DNA of 64,000 nucleotides from Ostrinia nubilalis (taxonomy: Eukaryota > Arthropoda > Insecta > Lepidoptera > Crambidae). This document shows positions 53,711 through 64,000 of this stretch, piece by piece (the first letter of the stretch is position 1; every line of letters begins with the position of its first letter). The DNA is taken from assembly GCF_963855985.1 (NCBI RefSeq), contig NC_087092.1, positions 17,360,001 to 17,424,000 of the forward strand, given 5' to 3'. Under the pieces are notes generated by a model that searched no databases, was not told the origin of the DNA, and saw only the letters and a program-made list of their open reading frames with translations. Made by a program: the position numbers and the translations under genes.

Positions 53711-55210
53711 CTGAAGAGTAGGGTGTCCCGTCGTTGTATGGGAAAAATTTTTTTTTGAGCTACGGTTACGCAAGAGGTGTCAAAAGTTGCGTTTTGACAT
53801 ATAGATTACGATTAGCATTAAATTTAATTGGATATCTGTCATCTTGAGGCCTCTACCTGTCCTTGAAAATTTTTAAAATTGCTATTTTAGGGGTTCCTAA
53901 CATAAACTATAAATAATACAAAAATAGCGTTTTTATGAAATTTGAGGGTACACAATAAGTCACAGCAAGGTTTAAAATAGTTTAAAAACCAATAAATCCA
54001 TAAATACTTTAAAAACAGAATTGGCTATTTGACCAGAAATAGGCATTTACGCGCGCGATTTTAATGTATTCCTAATTAATCCATGGGTCAGCCAAGATAT
54101 CGATTTAATTTGAGGATACTCAATTTCCTTCTGACAGCAGGTTAATAATTTTACTACGCTATTATAAAACAATGATTGGCATCTCTAAGTGGAAGCTAAC
54201 AAAAATGGCAGTCAATTTTAGAAAATCAACCATAACTTGAAAACCATTTGTCCGATTTCATTACTTTTTTATTTAAATCAAAGCTCTACATATGCGCTTG
54301 ATATTTTATAGTATAAATTGTATCGATAAAATCAACCTTTAGTTAGTAATTAAAGGAAAATTGATTTTTTTTTAACTTGGTGTGATACTACTTTATAAAT
54401 AATTTTTTTACAAAATGTCTTATACTCTACTAAAAGTTTTACACGAGCCAAAAAAGTGTATTAGATTGTCTTTAATTTGATATATAACATGTATGCGTTT
54501 CATAACTAAAAATATTTTTTTACTTCCGTTGAAGTTCACCATTGATAAAAAACTGCGTACAGAACAAAAAATTCAGCTAGAAAGTTTATGTAACGTACAT
54601 AAATGTTATTTATATTTAATAGTATGCTAAAACTATTTAACATGTCAATTAGTATTCTGTTTAAATATAATATTTTAAAGATTTTTGCCAAGGTAGTTTT
54701 TACCTGAAAAAATCAAAAAGTATATTACTACCATATGTTTGCTAAATTTTTCTTAAATTTATGCTAAAAGTATGTAATATTATAACAAAAAAGTGCGGTG
54801 CGATACCTTACAGCAATAAAACCTCAACAGAAATAATACCAACAGCCTCGCCGAAGAAGTAGAAAATTTGAGAAAAACAAGTCAAAATATGAATTCTGCT
54901 AGTTCGAAACAAACCTATTCCTCACTGGAAACAGTCTGTCATTGCCTGCAAATCATATCTTAGGGTTCCACTGTCACTGTTATTACAAAATAAAATGAAA
55001 TAATTGTAAAAAAAATATAATAGATGATAAACAGTGAAGGGCTGATTAAGTGATTTTTTGAGACATAAAAATGCCGGTAGAGCCCTTGAGACATTATATT
55101 ATATTTTTTTAATTATTTTTACGATAATCTACATCTTATGACGCAACTTTTGAGGGGTCTTGTGTAGCGAAAATATAAAAAAAGATATTTCGGGACACCC
55201 TACTGAAGAG
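53711..55210. mobile_element. 1.48-kb non-autonomous DNA transposon with 8-bp target duplication (hAT-type)
   Basis: The element 53719..55202 starts TAGGGTGTCCCG and ends CGGGACACCCTA, a perfect 12-bp terminal inverted repeat. It is flanked by an exact 8-bp repeat CTGAAGAG at 53711..53718 and 55203..55210. The interior is very AT-rich with no open frame above about 60 codons, so no transposase is encoded. The 8-bp duplication and TAGGG-type terminus fit the hAT superfamily (compare the TAGGG/CAGGG ends of Ac). Only one copy lies in the window. Confidence 0.88.
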
Positions 55211-55361
55211 TATTAAATCTGTGATTAAACTAAATATACTGAAATTAAAACAATATTATTGAATTAGGTACTACACATTGTCAAAGTCCTTATAAATTCT
55301 GAGATTATTCGTATCATATGCAAACATGGAGACGGTAATTTAAATTGAATTAATTCAATCA
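55211..55361. other. Intergenic, no gene seen
   Basis: No supported feature. Confidence 0.5.
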
Positions 55362-55475
55362 TCAGCACTGGCCCATTTATTGTCCCGAAGCAGTGGTAGG
55401 GTTAATACTGGGACGTGTAAAAGTGCTTTTTAAAAGCCTATTTGCAAAAATAAATAAGTTATAATATGAGTTTTA
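55362..55475 (+). repeat. Interspersed repeat family D, copy 6
   Basis: TCAGCACTGGCCCATTTATT, CCCGAAGCAGTGGTAGGGTT and AAGTGCTTTTTAAAAGCC are nearly identical to 25415..25550, with an AATAAATAAG end. Confidence 0.72.
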
Positions 55476-55717
55476 TTTATTGTAGGAAATTATAGACAGC
55501 CCTGACAAGCGAAGTTAAGACGTCCCGTTGACTGATTCGGGACGTGAAGGAACAAAGGTTATCTTAATTAATGCTTAGTGATATTTCGCGGCCGCGGCGC
55601 TTGTCTAATGTTATTGTTCGTGTTTTGTTGATCTACCCTCGTTTGGGGTGTTGAGGTGATTAAATTATGCGATATTTTCTTTAGGGTGATTAAAAAATCT
55701 ATTTGGTCTCTAATTAT
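55476..55717. other. Intergenic, no gene seen
   Basis: No supported feature. Confidence 0.5.
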
Positions 55718-55827
55718 GGGTTGCACCATCTTACTTTAACTTTGACAAACGTCAGAAATCTGTCATACAAAAAACATCGGTTATCGTTAAACTTACGGTC
55801 AAAATTAGGTGGCGCAACTCAGCCTAA
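55718..55827 (+). mobile_element. MITE family A, copy 7
   Basis: GGGTTGCACCATCTTACTTT at the left, ACAAACGTCAGAAATCTGTC in the middle and TTAGGTGGCGCAACTCAGCC at the right, followed by TAA. About 10 bp of the centre is deleted compared with copy 4. Confidence 0.72.
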
Positions 55828-56207
55828 GTGATCTAGATTTAACTGATTCTGTTTCTATGTGTCGAAGTCAGTTGCTGAGAATATTTGATTCGAAGTTTTT
55901 GTAATTAAATGGTTAAGGTACCTACATAAAAGAAAGGACCAATTGAAAAAGTAGAGCTTGTAGTGTAGGCGAAGGGCTTCTACTGAAAAAACAATGTGAA
56001 AAATTAGAGATCCTATTTTATGCTAATAAACGTACAGAGTAGGTACGGGTTACTGCTTTACTGAGATCTTGATTAAAATTAATATCAATCAATATTATAC
56101 CAGCTTATCAAAGCGTTTCTCGTAGATCTTTCTTATCAATAATGTTAATTAAGTATTTTACGAAGAAATATTTCTTGTCGAAATGTTGCTTCTTCCAGCA
56201 AACCAAA
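55828..56207. other. Intergenic, no gene seen
   Basis: No supported feature. Confidence 0.5.
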
Positions 56208-56278
56208 ACATCGGTATCGAACCCGGGTGCCGTAGAGCACGACGCACCCTGCCATACACTACTCCACTATGCAACCTT
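56208..56278 (-). repeat. tRNA-derived SINE head or tRNA pseudogene
   Basis: On the minus strand there is an A box TAGTGGAGTAG (56259..56269) and a perfect B box GGTTCGATACC (56213..56223), at tRNA spacing. The cloverleaf stems are not convincing. Confidence 0.55.
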
Positions 56279-56888
56279 CAACACCTGTTTCTGTTTTCAG
56301 TGAACTTTCATAGATCTCATTAATACAATATGGTAACTTATAATGTTATTGGATACTCTTATATCCAGTTTGCATCATCAGCCTGAGTGATTGTGTTTGT
56401 GTGTGTGTAACTTTTTAGATGTGTGTGCAGATTTATACGGGGTTTTATTAAATAAAATAATCATGTAATGTATGTAACATATATATTTCTTTGAGCTTTT
56501 AATTGCATTTTGAAATACAACATAAAATATTAAATAAGATTATTAAATTTGGTAAAATCAATATTTCAACACCTTTTTTATTAAAGAATGAGCAAAAATC
56601 TCTCATCAGAGTTAGCGTATACATAATATTTGTCGTATGTTTTATTATTATCGTTAAAATGATAGTTTTAAGATTTAAAATTTTTGATTTAAGTCACTGG
56701 TAATTTGAGACTACGTAGTAAGGGAAGGGCGTAAGATAGTACTGCTTAGTAATCATAATAAAAATAGTGTTGTACTTCTGTCTTGTTTGGAACTTTATGA
56801 ATGATCTTATAAAGGAAACTACATCGTCTCAAACTATCAATTTACATCGTATCTCTCGACACTTACATTACACAGTTTACAATATTTT
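56279..56888. other. Intergenic, AT-rich
   Basis: GTGTTTGTGTGTGTGT microsatellite at 56394..56409. Two plus-strand frames of 60-66 aa have no domain. This is probably just beyond the end of the teashirt-family transcript. Confidence 0.5.
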
Positions 56889-56894
56889 TTTATT
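56889..56894 (-). terminator. Candidate polyadenylation signal of the teashirt-family gene
   Basis: AATAAA on the minus strand, the first such hexamer I found downstream of the stop codon (about 1.1 kb). Implies a 3' UTR of about 56870..58017. No transcript evidence is available. Confidence 0.35.
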
Positions 56895-58017
56895 AAATAT
56901 AAAAGAGCTTTTCACTCGTATGTACCGTATATACACTTCGTATATCTGATGTTACATTGGAAGATATCTCTCAATAATTCTGAAGGTTCTAAACGTATAC
57001 AATGTAGTCAATCCTTTCAAAGAAAAAACTGTATAACGTATCACTTTTTAAATATATAATTGGTTTCTCAACCAATCAATAATGCGGGTATAATGGTATA
57101 CAAGTGTCACAGACGTAGGTCTCCTAACATTATGTACTTAATACTAAATAATAAATAGCAATCTCGCATTGAGAGCGTACCTAGAGCAAAATTTACACTA
57201 AAGAGATTGTTTGTAGGGTTCAACTGAATCTGTCAGTGTCTGTCAAAATATAAAACTGTCCTTCACACCGAGGATAGCGTAAGTGACAATGGCGATACTA
57301 CCGACTGACAGCTGACAGGTCCAGTCCAACCCTACACGTTCTATGTCATATTTACAACACGAACAAAATGAATGAGATTGGATCTCCGAGATTGCGGCAT
57401 CGACGGATCTCTCCAAAAAACAAGAACACTTCAAAATATACATAAAATAAACTAAAGACCACATTAATCCTAACTCTGATTTACATAAAAAATTAAGTAA
57501 CACAAAAAAAAGATATTGCAACGATTTTTAAAAAATACTGAAAGAACGACAACGCGACGTCGGTCTCCTCGACCACATGCAAAAGGCAATTGCAATTCAA
57601 AATACGAAATTATCCATTTTTAGAATATTAGCAAAAAATATACATTTACAAGAGATCGAATCGAACTTTTATGACTTAATGTGACTTATATTTACAATTA
57701 TCGAAATGGAATAACGTAGTGTGGAAGAAAAGCGTGGCCTCTCCGGCCACCAGCAACCGTAATCGACCTAAAGGCAATATTTTGAAAATATTCTCTTACA
57801 TCTAAACGAACGTAAGACGTTTGGCGTATACTTAAATCGCTAGTCGTTAATTACACTAACCGAACTATGCGGTGAACTCTAACAATAATTACCTAAATAA
57901 TTAAATTGGCAAAGAGTTTCGAAATACTTGTCGTCGGCACGACCTAACCCTAGCAAGGTTAACGTAGCAGGATATGGTATCATCACAACTGATGGCCCGT
58001 CAGACCCTATGTACAGT
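56895..58017 (-). other. Candidate 3' UTR of the teashirt-family gene
   Basis: AT-rich sequence downstream of the stop codon with no transposon signature that I could recognise, unlike the DNA to its left. The 92-aa minus frame 57243..57521 lacks any domain. A GTCA-rich patch (CTGTCAGTGTCTGTCA and GACTGACAGCTGACAGG) lies at 57229..57320. Confidence 0.4.
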
Positions 58018-61000
58018 CTACACGTATTTACTGGAAAGCTGCTTCGCTAGTTCCGTATACTTCAAAAACTTGGAGTGGGGACTCTCGTCGAAAGATTGCG
58101 AGGGGCTCCTGGGGTCCTGAGGGGAAGCAGCGTTGGATCCGCCGCTCTTGTGGGTGCCAGGCGACGCAGCGGCCGGCGGAGCCTTCATGGGGACCGGCTC
58201 CGGCAGCGCCCCGTCCTTGACGAAATGCATTTTGGAGAGATGGTGTCGATATGCACCTTTGGATATGAAGGGAGTGTCGCACAGAGCGCACTTCATGATG
58301 GAATCTGTGACGACAGCGTCGTTGCAAGCCCAACTGAAGGTTAGAATACTGGGAGGTCCGGCTGGGGACGGGGCCGGTGCGGGCGCACGAGACGGGTTAG
58401 TTTCAGTTTTGTCGCATAACTTCTGCAGAGCAGCCAAGGGATGGCTGCCGCTGCGACGCGACGAACTAGGCTCGTTTCCCGAACCCCCACCAGCTAAGTT
58501 GTCGAACATAGACGAGAGCGCACCCAAGCTAGATGGCGGCTTTCTATCAGCCCCAGGAGTGTGACCAGAGCGGTCGCTGGCTGGACTGCGGGGACTAGCA
58601 GCGGGGCTGGGCCCTTCGCTTTCGCGTTTGGCGACCGGTTTGATATCATCTTCAGTTGAACTACCCGGCCGGGGAGGCTCCTCCTCCTCATCGACCTCAG
58701 TTTTAACACGGACTGGCTGACTGCTCAGATCCACGCCATTCTCACGCTCCTCATCTTCAGTAACTTCTTTCTTTATTCGAATTTCGGTAGGACGATCTTC
58801 TGAAGCGGGAGTTTGAGAACCGCGAGTGTCAGGGGTGGTACGAGGCGTCATGTGATAAGCATCTAACTTCCTGTCGGGAGTGAGGGATTCAACCCTACTA
58901 CCGCCACGTTCAGACATGGAGCTCGATTCGCTGCCACTGCGCTCTCTGCGACCGTAGCCCTGCTGATGATGATAGTTCCTCAGCATGTTCATCGTTTGCT
59001 GGTCTACCAGAGGCTTTGTATAGTCTACACTCTCATCTATTCCTAATCTTTTCAGAATACTAGAGCCGATGGGTGCGTGAGCCGCCCCACCGGGCATTCC
59101 GGGGACAGAATGTCGCGATCGCGTGTCAAAACTCTTTTCTATCAATTGTTCTATGGCATTGAGTACTGACGGAGACGAGCTTTGATCATTGCTAGCGTTG
59201 GGATCTTTGGAACTAGGGGAAGAATCGTTAACCGAAGAAGGGGAGCGGTGGTGAGCAGAACCGGGAGAAGGCTGTTCATCATTAATGCTCTTGCGACCGT
59301 CGCGACCGGTCGGCGTGATGTGCCCGGGCACGTCAGGAGGGATGATATTATTCGAAAGAAGTGCGCTCTTCAGAAAATTCCTTTGGCTATTTGACATTGG
59401 CGCGCCTATGCATTGTCGTACGTGTTCAACGAACACCGCAGTCTCAATTTTATCACCGCATTTTTCGCAAGTAATCCTACTACCCACCCCGAAGTCCCTA
59501 ATCGGCTTCCCCATGGGAACGCCGTTTCCCTCACCATTTTTGAACTCGTGTTGTGCTCTCTCTAGTTCGAGTAGTTTCCTAACTGGAAGTGATTTCTTCC
59601 TTTTTTCGCGAGTCTGTCGACGCCTGCCGCCACTCTCAGTAATCGAACGCATTATGTGCTCTTTGTAATGTGAATTCTTAACCATATGATTACTCAATTC
59701 TTTCAAGGAACTAAATGCTTGGTCGCAAACCTTACAAGTTAAGACTGCGCTAACATGACTACTAGTGCCCGTGGTGGGAGGCGCCGCGTTGTTGGCCCCA
59801 GGTCCAGCTGAAGTTGAATTCTTGGCTTCATCGGAAGACTTCCACGAAATTATTTGCTCTTGGGATATAATATTCGTATAATGCTGAGTTCGCTGCATGT
59901 GACTGGTCATTTCAGCCAGGGATCTGAAGCTCTCAGCGCACCACATGCATTTCAATATCTGCCTAGTTTGTTCCGCACCTTTGCCCAGCCAAACGTCTTG
60001 GCCACGAACTAACTTCCTAGGAATCGGCATGTTTTCCTTGATCAGCATATTCAGATCGCTCTGATTAGGCTTGGAAGAGCTGCTTGAAGATGATGAATTG
60101 TGTGAAGGCGTCGAAGGTGAGCTAGATGGCGGCTGTAACGACTGTGGTATGGGGCCGCCCCCCGATGGTGGTACAGGAACATTAACGCCACAGTGTTTCG
60201 CTTCTTTCATATGAACCGTCAAGTCTGCTAGAGAATTAAAGCTCTTCTTACACCAGACGCATTTGAGAACGTCTTTAGTTTGATCGGCGCCTTTGTTGAG
60301 CCAGTGAGACTGCCAGGCGGAGTGCCTGGCGGCTGCATTGGGTGCTAAACCTGCTCCTAATGCGGCGCTCTGGACTGACCTAAATAATTCTTCGCCGCCC
60401 AATCTGCTTAGCTCGCTCATCTTCTCTAAGGCCTTAGTCGCATCACTAGGTGTAGGAGCTCCATGTTTGAGTTTACCGTTCCAGTCTGCTGGCACGCCTC
60501 CTTTGGGAGACAGGCTGGCTGCAGCAACTGCGGCAGCAAAGTATGGCAAGTGCGGCGCGACTGGTGTCGTCCACGGCGAGGGCGTGGGTTTGTACTCGGT
60601 TCTCGAGCTTTTCCTGGTCGGGACCGGTGACGGAGAATTCTCCGGTCCTCTTTTCCTCGTGCCAACTGAAAGGTCGAGAGGTCCATTTTCATTCTTACTC
60701 AGATTGACAGCGTCGTCTGCGTCCTCGTCGTCGTGGGGCGAGTCGCTGCGTTTCGTGCTGAAGTCTAATACGGCGTCGGCTCGTTCGGAGTCGGTGAGGT
60801 CCTCCTGGCAGGACATGAGGAGTCTCTGCTGGGCTGCGGCAGCTGCGGCGGCGCCGAGGTATGCTGCGACGGCCGCCGAGTGCGGGGGCAGGAGGGCAGC
60901 CGGGAGGGCGGCGGGGAGGGCAGCCGTCAGCGCGGCGGGCAGCGGGAGCCCCGGCCCGCTGCGGCCCGAGTACACCGAGTCATTGGAGGGACACCGCGGC

Positions 61001-61039
61001 GCGCCCGACGACTCCCGAGACAGACATCTCGGGCTATCC
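58018..61039 (-). CDS. tio/tsh: Teashirt/Tiptop family zinc-finger transcription factor, main coding exon
   Basis: A nuclear regulator of segment and appendage identity that usually represses, recruiting CtBP. Residues are numbered in the spliced protein (1015 aa). Conserved N-terminal RCPSNDSVYSGR near 24-35; Ala-rich stretch near 44-78; CtBP motif PLDLS at 129-133. Three widely spaced fingers of the family form CX2CX12HMX5H: C269-C272-H285-H291, C373-C376-H389-H395 and C444-C447-H460-H466. A basic block GRRRQTREKRKK (about 480-491) follows, then a CCHC-like fourth finger (C533-C536-H548-C552) and a fifth, C926-C929-H942-H947. Acidic/Ser-rich linkers carry two sumoylation-type sites, IKKE and VKTE. 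The exon starts after a good acceptor (CTAAC branch-like site, then GTTTTTGTCCGCAG). Reading frames back to 61080 would be intronic. Most non-drosophilid insects have one such gene; choosing tiptop or teashirt by eye is not possible. Confidence 0.93.
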
Positions 61040-62087
61040 CTGCGGACAAAAACGACTGACGTTAGATTGACATAATTCACTTACAAAATTTCCTGTTAGG
61101 AGACGATCAATTTGAGATGGCAAAAAATTTGCATATTGCCTGTAAACATACTTTTAATAGCCTTTTTTGCGTGAGCTTCTATTTCGGGTCTAATTAACAT
61201 TTTGTCATAATGAATAATAATTACTTAATGTTTGTTTTGTTGTTGTACAATGTTTTCGTTATTATTTACGACTCGTCCCCGTTCGCTGTCCGTCTCGAAA
61301 TCAGGCCATTACCAGCAATAAACAACGCAGAAAGTAATACACATGAATTAAAAGGATAAACCGGCCAATAAAGGCAACAATAAACGTTTACGACCATACG
61401 AAGATGGATTATTATATTAAATCCACGGCACAGATACGAGTTTATCGCAATTACTCATAATAATGCAGATATTAATCACAAACAAATGAATTCGACGTAA
61501 ATTGATGAAAACGCGACAAATTATTTATGATTGGGCAAAGGAATGTTGTTATTGACAGTGAACTTTGATATAAAAATAAATATTTTTACACTAAACAAAA
61601 GTTAGTAGATGGAAATGAATGAAATAAACACAAAGTAACTTAAACTAAAGTTATGAATTTTTTACAAATTCTTGGTCAAAATGTTTGATCAGTAAGACTA
61701 CCAATTTCACACCAGTTCTTTTAAAAAACTTGGTTGCATTTTGAAACCAATTGGAATTAATTTTATTTCTGGAGCAAGAATTTTTTTGAAGTGGTAGTTG
61801 ATCACCAATCTAATGCAATGAATTTGACAAATCAACAATAGACTAGTTAGGATTATTATAAAAATTTAAAAGCTTAGGAAAAAGTAGGAATCAAAAAGAT
61901 AAAGTAAGTAAAACAAAAAAGAACAAAGTTACAAACTTCTCCGCTTCGATGAAAAGTAAAAAAAGTATCAATCCAATGAAAATAAACTACGTAAAAAGTA
62001 AAATCTACACTCAACAGTATTCGGAAACAATAGAAACACGGCGCATTAGATACGAAAACTATAAAACACTTGATTAAACAAACGTAC
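61040..62087 (-). other. Intron 1 (coding) of the teashirt-family gene, with candidate regulatory sites
   Basis: Donor GTACGT at 62087..62082 and acceptor AG at 61041..61040. AT-rich. Site-like matches: POU octamer ATTTGCAT at 61127..61134, an Abd-B-like TTTACGAC at 61387..61394, TCTAATTAAC near 61188 and GGATTA near 61405. Site calls are chance-prone and only suggestive. Confidence 0.6.
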
Positions 62088-62113
62088 CTCACGTGGTCCG
62101 GCTCGACAATCAT
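62088..62113 (-). CDS. tio/tsh: Teashirt/Tiptop family gene, first coding exon
   Basis: 26 coding nt: ATG in a good context (CCAAAATGATT) encodes MIVEPDHV plus the first two bases of an Arg codon, then the donor GAG|GTACGT. The next exon begins with one base completing AGG, so phases match exactly and the joined reading frame is 1016 codons including stop. An in-frame TGA lies upstream, so no longer N-terminus is available in this exon. The call rests on phase, donor quality and start context, without transcript evidence. An alternative first exon outside the window cannot be excluded. Confidence 0.72.
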
Positions 62114-62660
62114 TTTGGACGCAATCTTTTCAATATATCCAAAACGATGCGCCACGAAGAACTCTTGGATCCATCAAACAACACTCAGATAGGTGAACAC
62201 AATTTCAAAAGACAACCAAGTGACTTCCCAGTTTTAGGAATTGTAAACACGTCGCGAAAGACGCGCCGCGATCGGCGGTCGGGAGGGAAGTGCGCGGAGC
62301 CTGCGGCGGCCGAGACGGTCCCGCGTGGAATGAGACCGCTTGATTTACGACCCGCCTGCAGCGCCCCCGCCCCGCACGCCCCTCGCCAGAGCGAGACAGC
62401 CGCCAGCGAAGCGGGCCAATCCACGCGCCAGACGGAGACGGCCACACGTATTCCGCTTCGAGGGGTGGTGCGATGCGTAATGCAAGCGTGCGTGCGATGC
62501 GCGAGGTGGACGTGCAGTGACGGGCGATCGCTCTGATGACAGCCGACTGACACAGCCGAGCTCTCGGCGACCTGACTCACCGTCTTAACGCCAATGAAAA
62601 ATGTACAGAAGAACCTTGACGCCCAATAGGCGCTATATAATTTTAATGACTCTGTTTACA
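62114..62660 (-). promoter_or_regulatory. 5' UTR/promoter region of the teashirt-family gene (GC-rich)
   Basis: 62240..62580 is strongly GC- and CpG-rich, unlike its surroundings. On the minus strand a TATATAG element (62639..62633) lies upstream of it, with CCTATTGG (CCAAT-like) beside it, and a donor-like GACGGTGAGT near 62584..62575. A start site about 30 bp downstream of the TATA, near 62605, and a non-coding first exon are possible. Frames in this block (131 and 147 aa) reflect GC richness. Confidence 0.4.
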
Positions 62661-64000
62661 CATTTATCTCGTCGCTCGCTCACAATACGTCCGAAATGTA
62701 AGTCTCGGGGGCTTAGAAGATTGGCCGGACGGGGCTGACGGCGTTGACAAGGAAATGGTGCGTTAACAAAACGTTGAGACGAGTCCTTTTAACAACACCG
62801 GGACAGACAGGGGACAGGGACGGATTTACGCGTATCATGAACAGATTTCCTGCTTTGACAAAGGAAAATATTCTCAGGTTTATTTATTTACGAGGGTGAA
62901 GTAAGAAAGTTACTTTCAGTTACGATGTCGCCAAATTGGGTGAATATAAGTAAAAGTCCGACAAAAATCAACAAACCCAACGGATATTGCATCATCGACG
63001 TAGTTATAATAAAACAAGGAAAAATATTTCTTTATCCCCGAAGACACCTGAATATGATTTGATGTCAGTCGCAGGTCCATCAATCTATCTATCTTCGAAA
63101 GAGGAATATCGGGTAGAAATTCCTAAGTCATTTCAACTTTAGTATCGGTAACCGTGATTTGACAGAAATCATATCCCGAATCCATCCAATTCGGCCGCAA
63201 CTTTTTAAAAGTTTCAAACAAAATCGCCAGCTGTTTATAGCTTCCTATGAGCATTAGTCGGGTGCGGGTCAATCAATCACTCGTGTTTATGTGACAGGTA
63301 TTGTGCTCTCTTTCCCTCGCGACATGCACGCGATCGGAAATAGCCCGACTTAGATTCCAGACGTCGCAGATAAAAAAAGTCGAGCCTTATTTTAGTGGGT
63401 AGAGGCAGATAGTAACGTTGTTGCAGCGATTAATTCTACTCTGTGGCGGTGTTTTGATGAGCGGCTGGAATCGGGACAAGTTCGCGACAAAGTTGAGTTT
63501 AACATCGTGCGGGTAGGGGACACCTGACACTGTTTGAATAATTTCGCAGTTTCACTGTGAATTTTAAAAACAGGCACATGTGTTTGAGGCAATAAAATGT
63601 AGCGCTAACATATTCGCCTTAGAATTTATTCTGATATGGAATGCTGTCCATTACACAGTATGATGGATTGTAATGATTATTAAATTCTTTAAAGAGACAA
63701 CAAATCGATCTTAATCGATAAAAAGATGACTAAAGTGGTTTAAAACAAATCTGAAGTCAAAGAACTGAATGGCCTTGAGTGTTTTATTGAATTGTTGTGA
63801 GTCATGACGACAAAAATGATTAATTGTTTCTATTAAACAATTTGTTACCTACATACAATCGTGTATTTAATGACAATTGCTTTTTGGGAGCCTCAAAAAA
63901 GTTATAATAAATTAAAACAAGACAGTTACAAACATAAATTATAATGTTCAAGGTTATACCACTTAATTGACTCGTATATCACAGATAGTCTATAAATTAA
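62661..64000. other. Upstream flank of the teashirt-family gene, no gene seen
   Basis: Mixed composition, no transposon recognised and no supported coding region. Likely regulatory flank. Confidence 0.5.

Noticed and set aside
57243..57521. 92-aa minus-strand gene downstream of the zinc-finger gene
   Set aside because: No domain, hydrophobic AT-driven composition, and within the likely 3' UTR.
60338..61075. 245-aa plus-strand open frame antisense to the zinc-finger gene
   Set aside because: It is a mirror of the GC-rich Ala/Ser-coding exon; low-complexity composition, no domain, and the minus strand has clear zinc fingers.
61040..61080. Extension of the zinc-finger exon to an ATG at 61080
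   Set aside because: A good splice acceptor at 61041..61040 and a phase-matched upstream exon make these codons intronic.
62093..62580. Open frames of 131 and 147 aa on both strands in the GC-rich block
   Set aside because: Stops are rare in GC-rich DNA; the frames show no domain and better fit a promoter or 5' UTR region.
1..64000. CRISPR arrays, bacterial operons, rRNA genes
   Set aside because: No regularly spaced direct repeats, no ribosomal sequence and no prokaryote-like gene packing were seen.

Overview
This window looks like lepidopteran (moth or butterfly) nuclear DNA. It is AT-rich and contains one host gene with an insect developmental zinc-finger product. The rest is gene-poor and crowded with repeats I associate with Lepidoptera: RTE-type LINE 3' fragments, tRNA-derived SINEs, Helitron-like elements ending in CTAG, and small inverted-repeat elements. 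No bacterial-type gene organisation is present. The organism call is an inference from gene and repeat content, not from a database match.

Host gene: a teashirt/tiptop family transcriptional regulator is on the minus strand at the right. Its large coding exon is 58018..61039. A short first coding exon at 62088..62113 has a matching splice phase. The 1.05-kb intron and the GC-rich block 62240..62580 probably carry the 5' regulatory region, and about 1.1 kb of candidate 3' UTR runs left to an AATAAA near 56890. No other host coding gene could be supported between 1 and 56 kb, so that stretch reads as a gene desert beside a developmental regulator.

Mobile elements: (1) 30679..38095 is a complete 7.4-kb errantivirus-type Ty3/gypsy endogenous retrovirus on the minus strand. 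It has identical 221-bp LTRs, a 4-bp CGCG target duplication, a tRNA-Ser-type primer site, gag, pol reached by an apparent -1 frameshift, an integrase separated from pol by a further frame break, and an open envelope gene with a baculovirus-F-like cleavage and fusion region. (2) 5791..8118 is a 5'-truncated jockey/CR1-type LINE with an open 613-aa reverse transcriptase. (3) 8364..9806 is a 5'-truncated RTE LINE, with a second RTE 3' piece at 17299..17947 and about ten shorter ones; several have clear target duplications that I could locate exactly. (4) 53719..55202 (1484 bp) and 24774..25048 (275 bp) are two unrelated non-autonomous DNA elements, each with exact 8-bp direct repeats, the hAT signature. 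(5) Several MITE families occur, one with seven copies and TTA/TAA flanks, as well as three Helitron-like copies, six copies of a LINE/SINE-tail repeat and several tRNA-derived SINEs.

The regions between these features are AT-rich and hold no supported gene. Some carry GTCA/TGAC-rich patches or clusters of homeodomain/POU-like sites that could be regulatory DNA for the teashirt gene; that is inference only.
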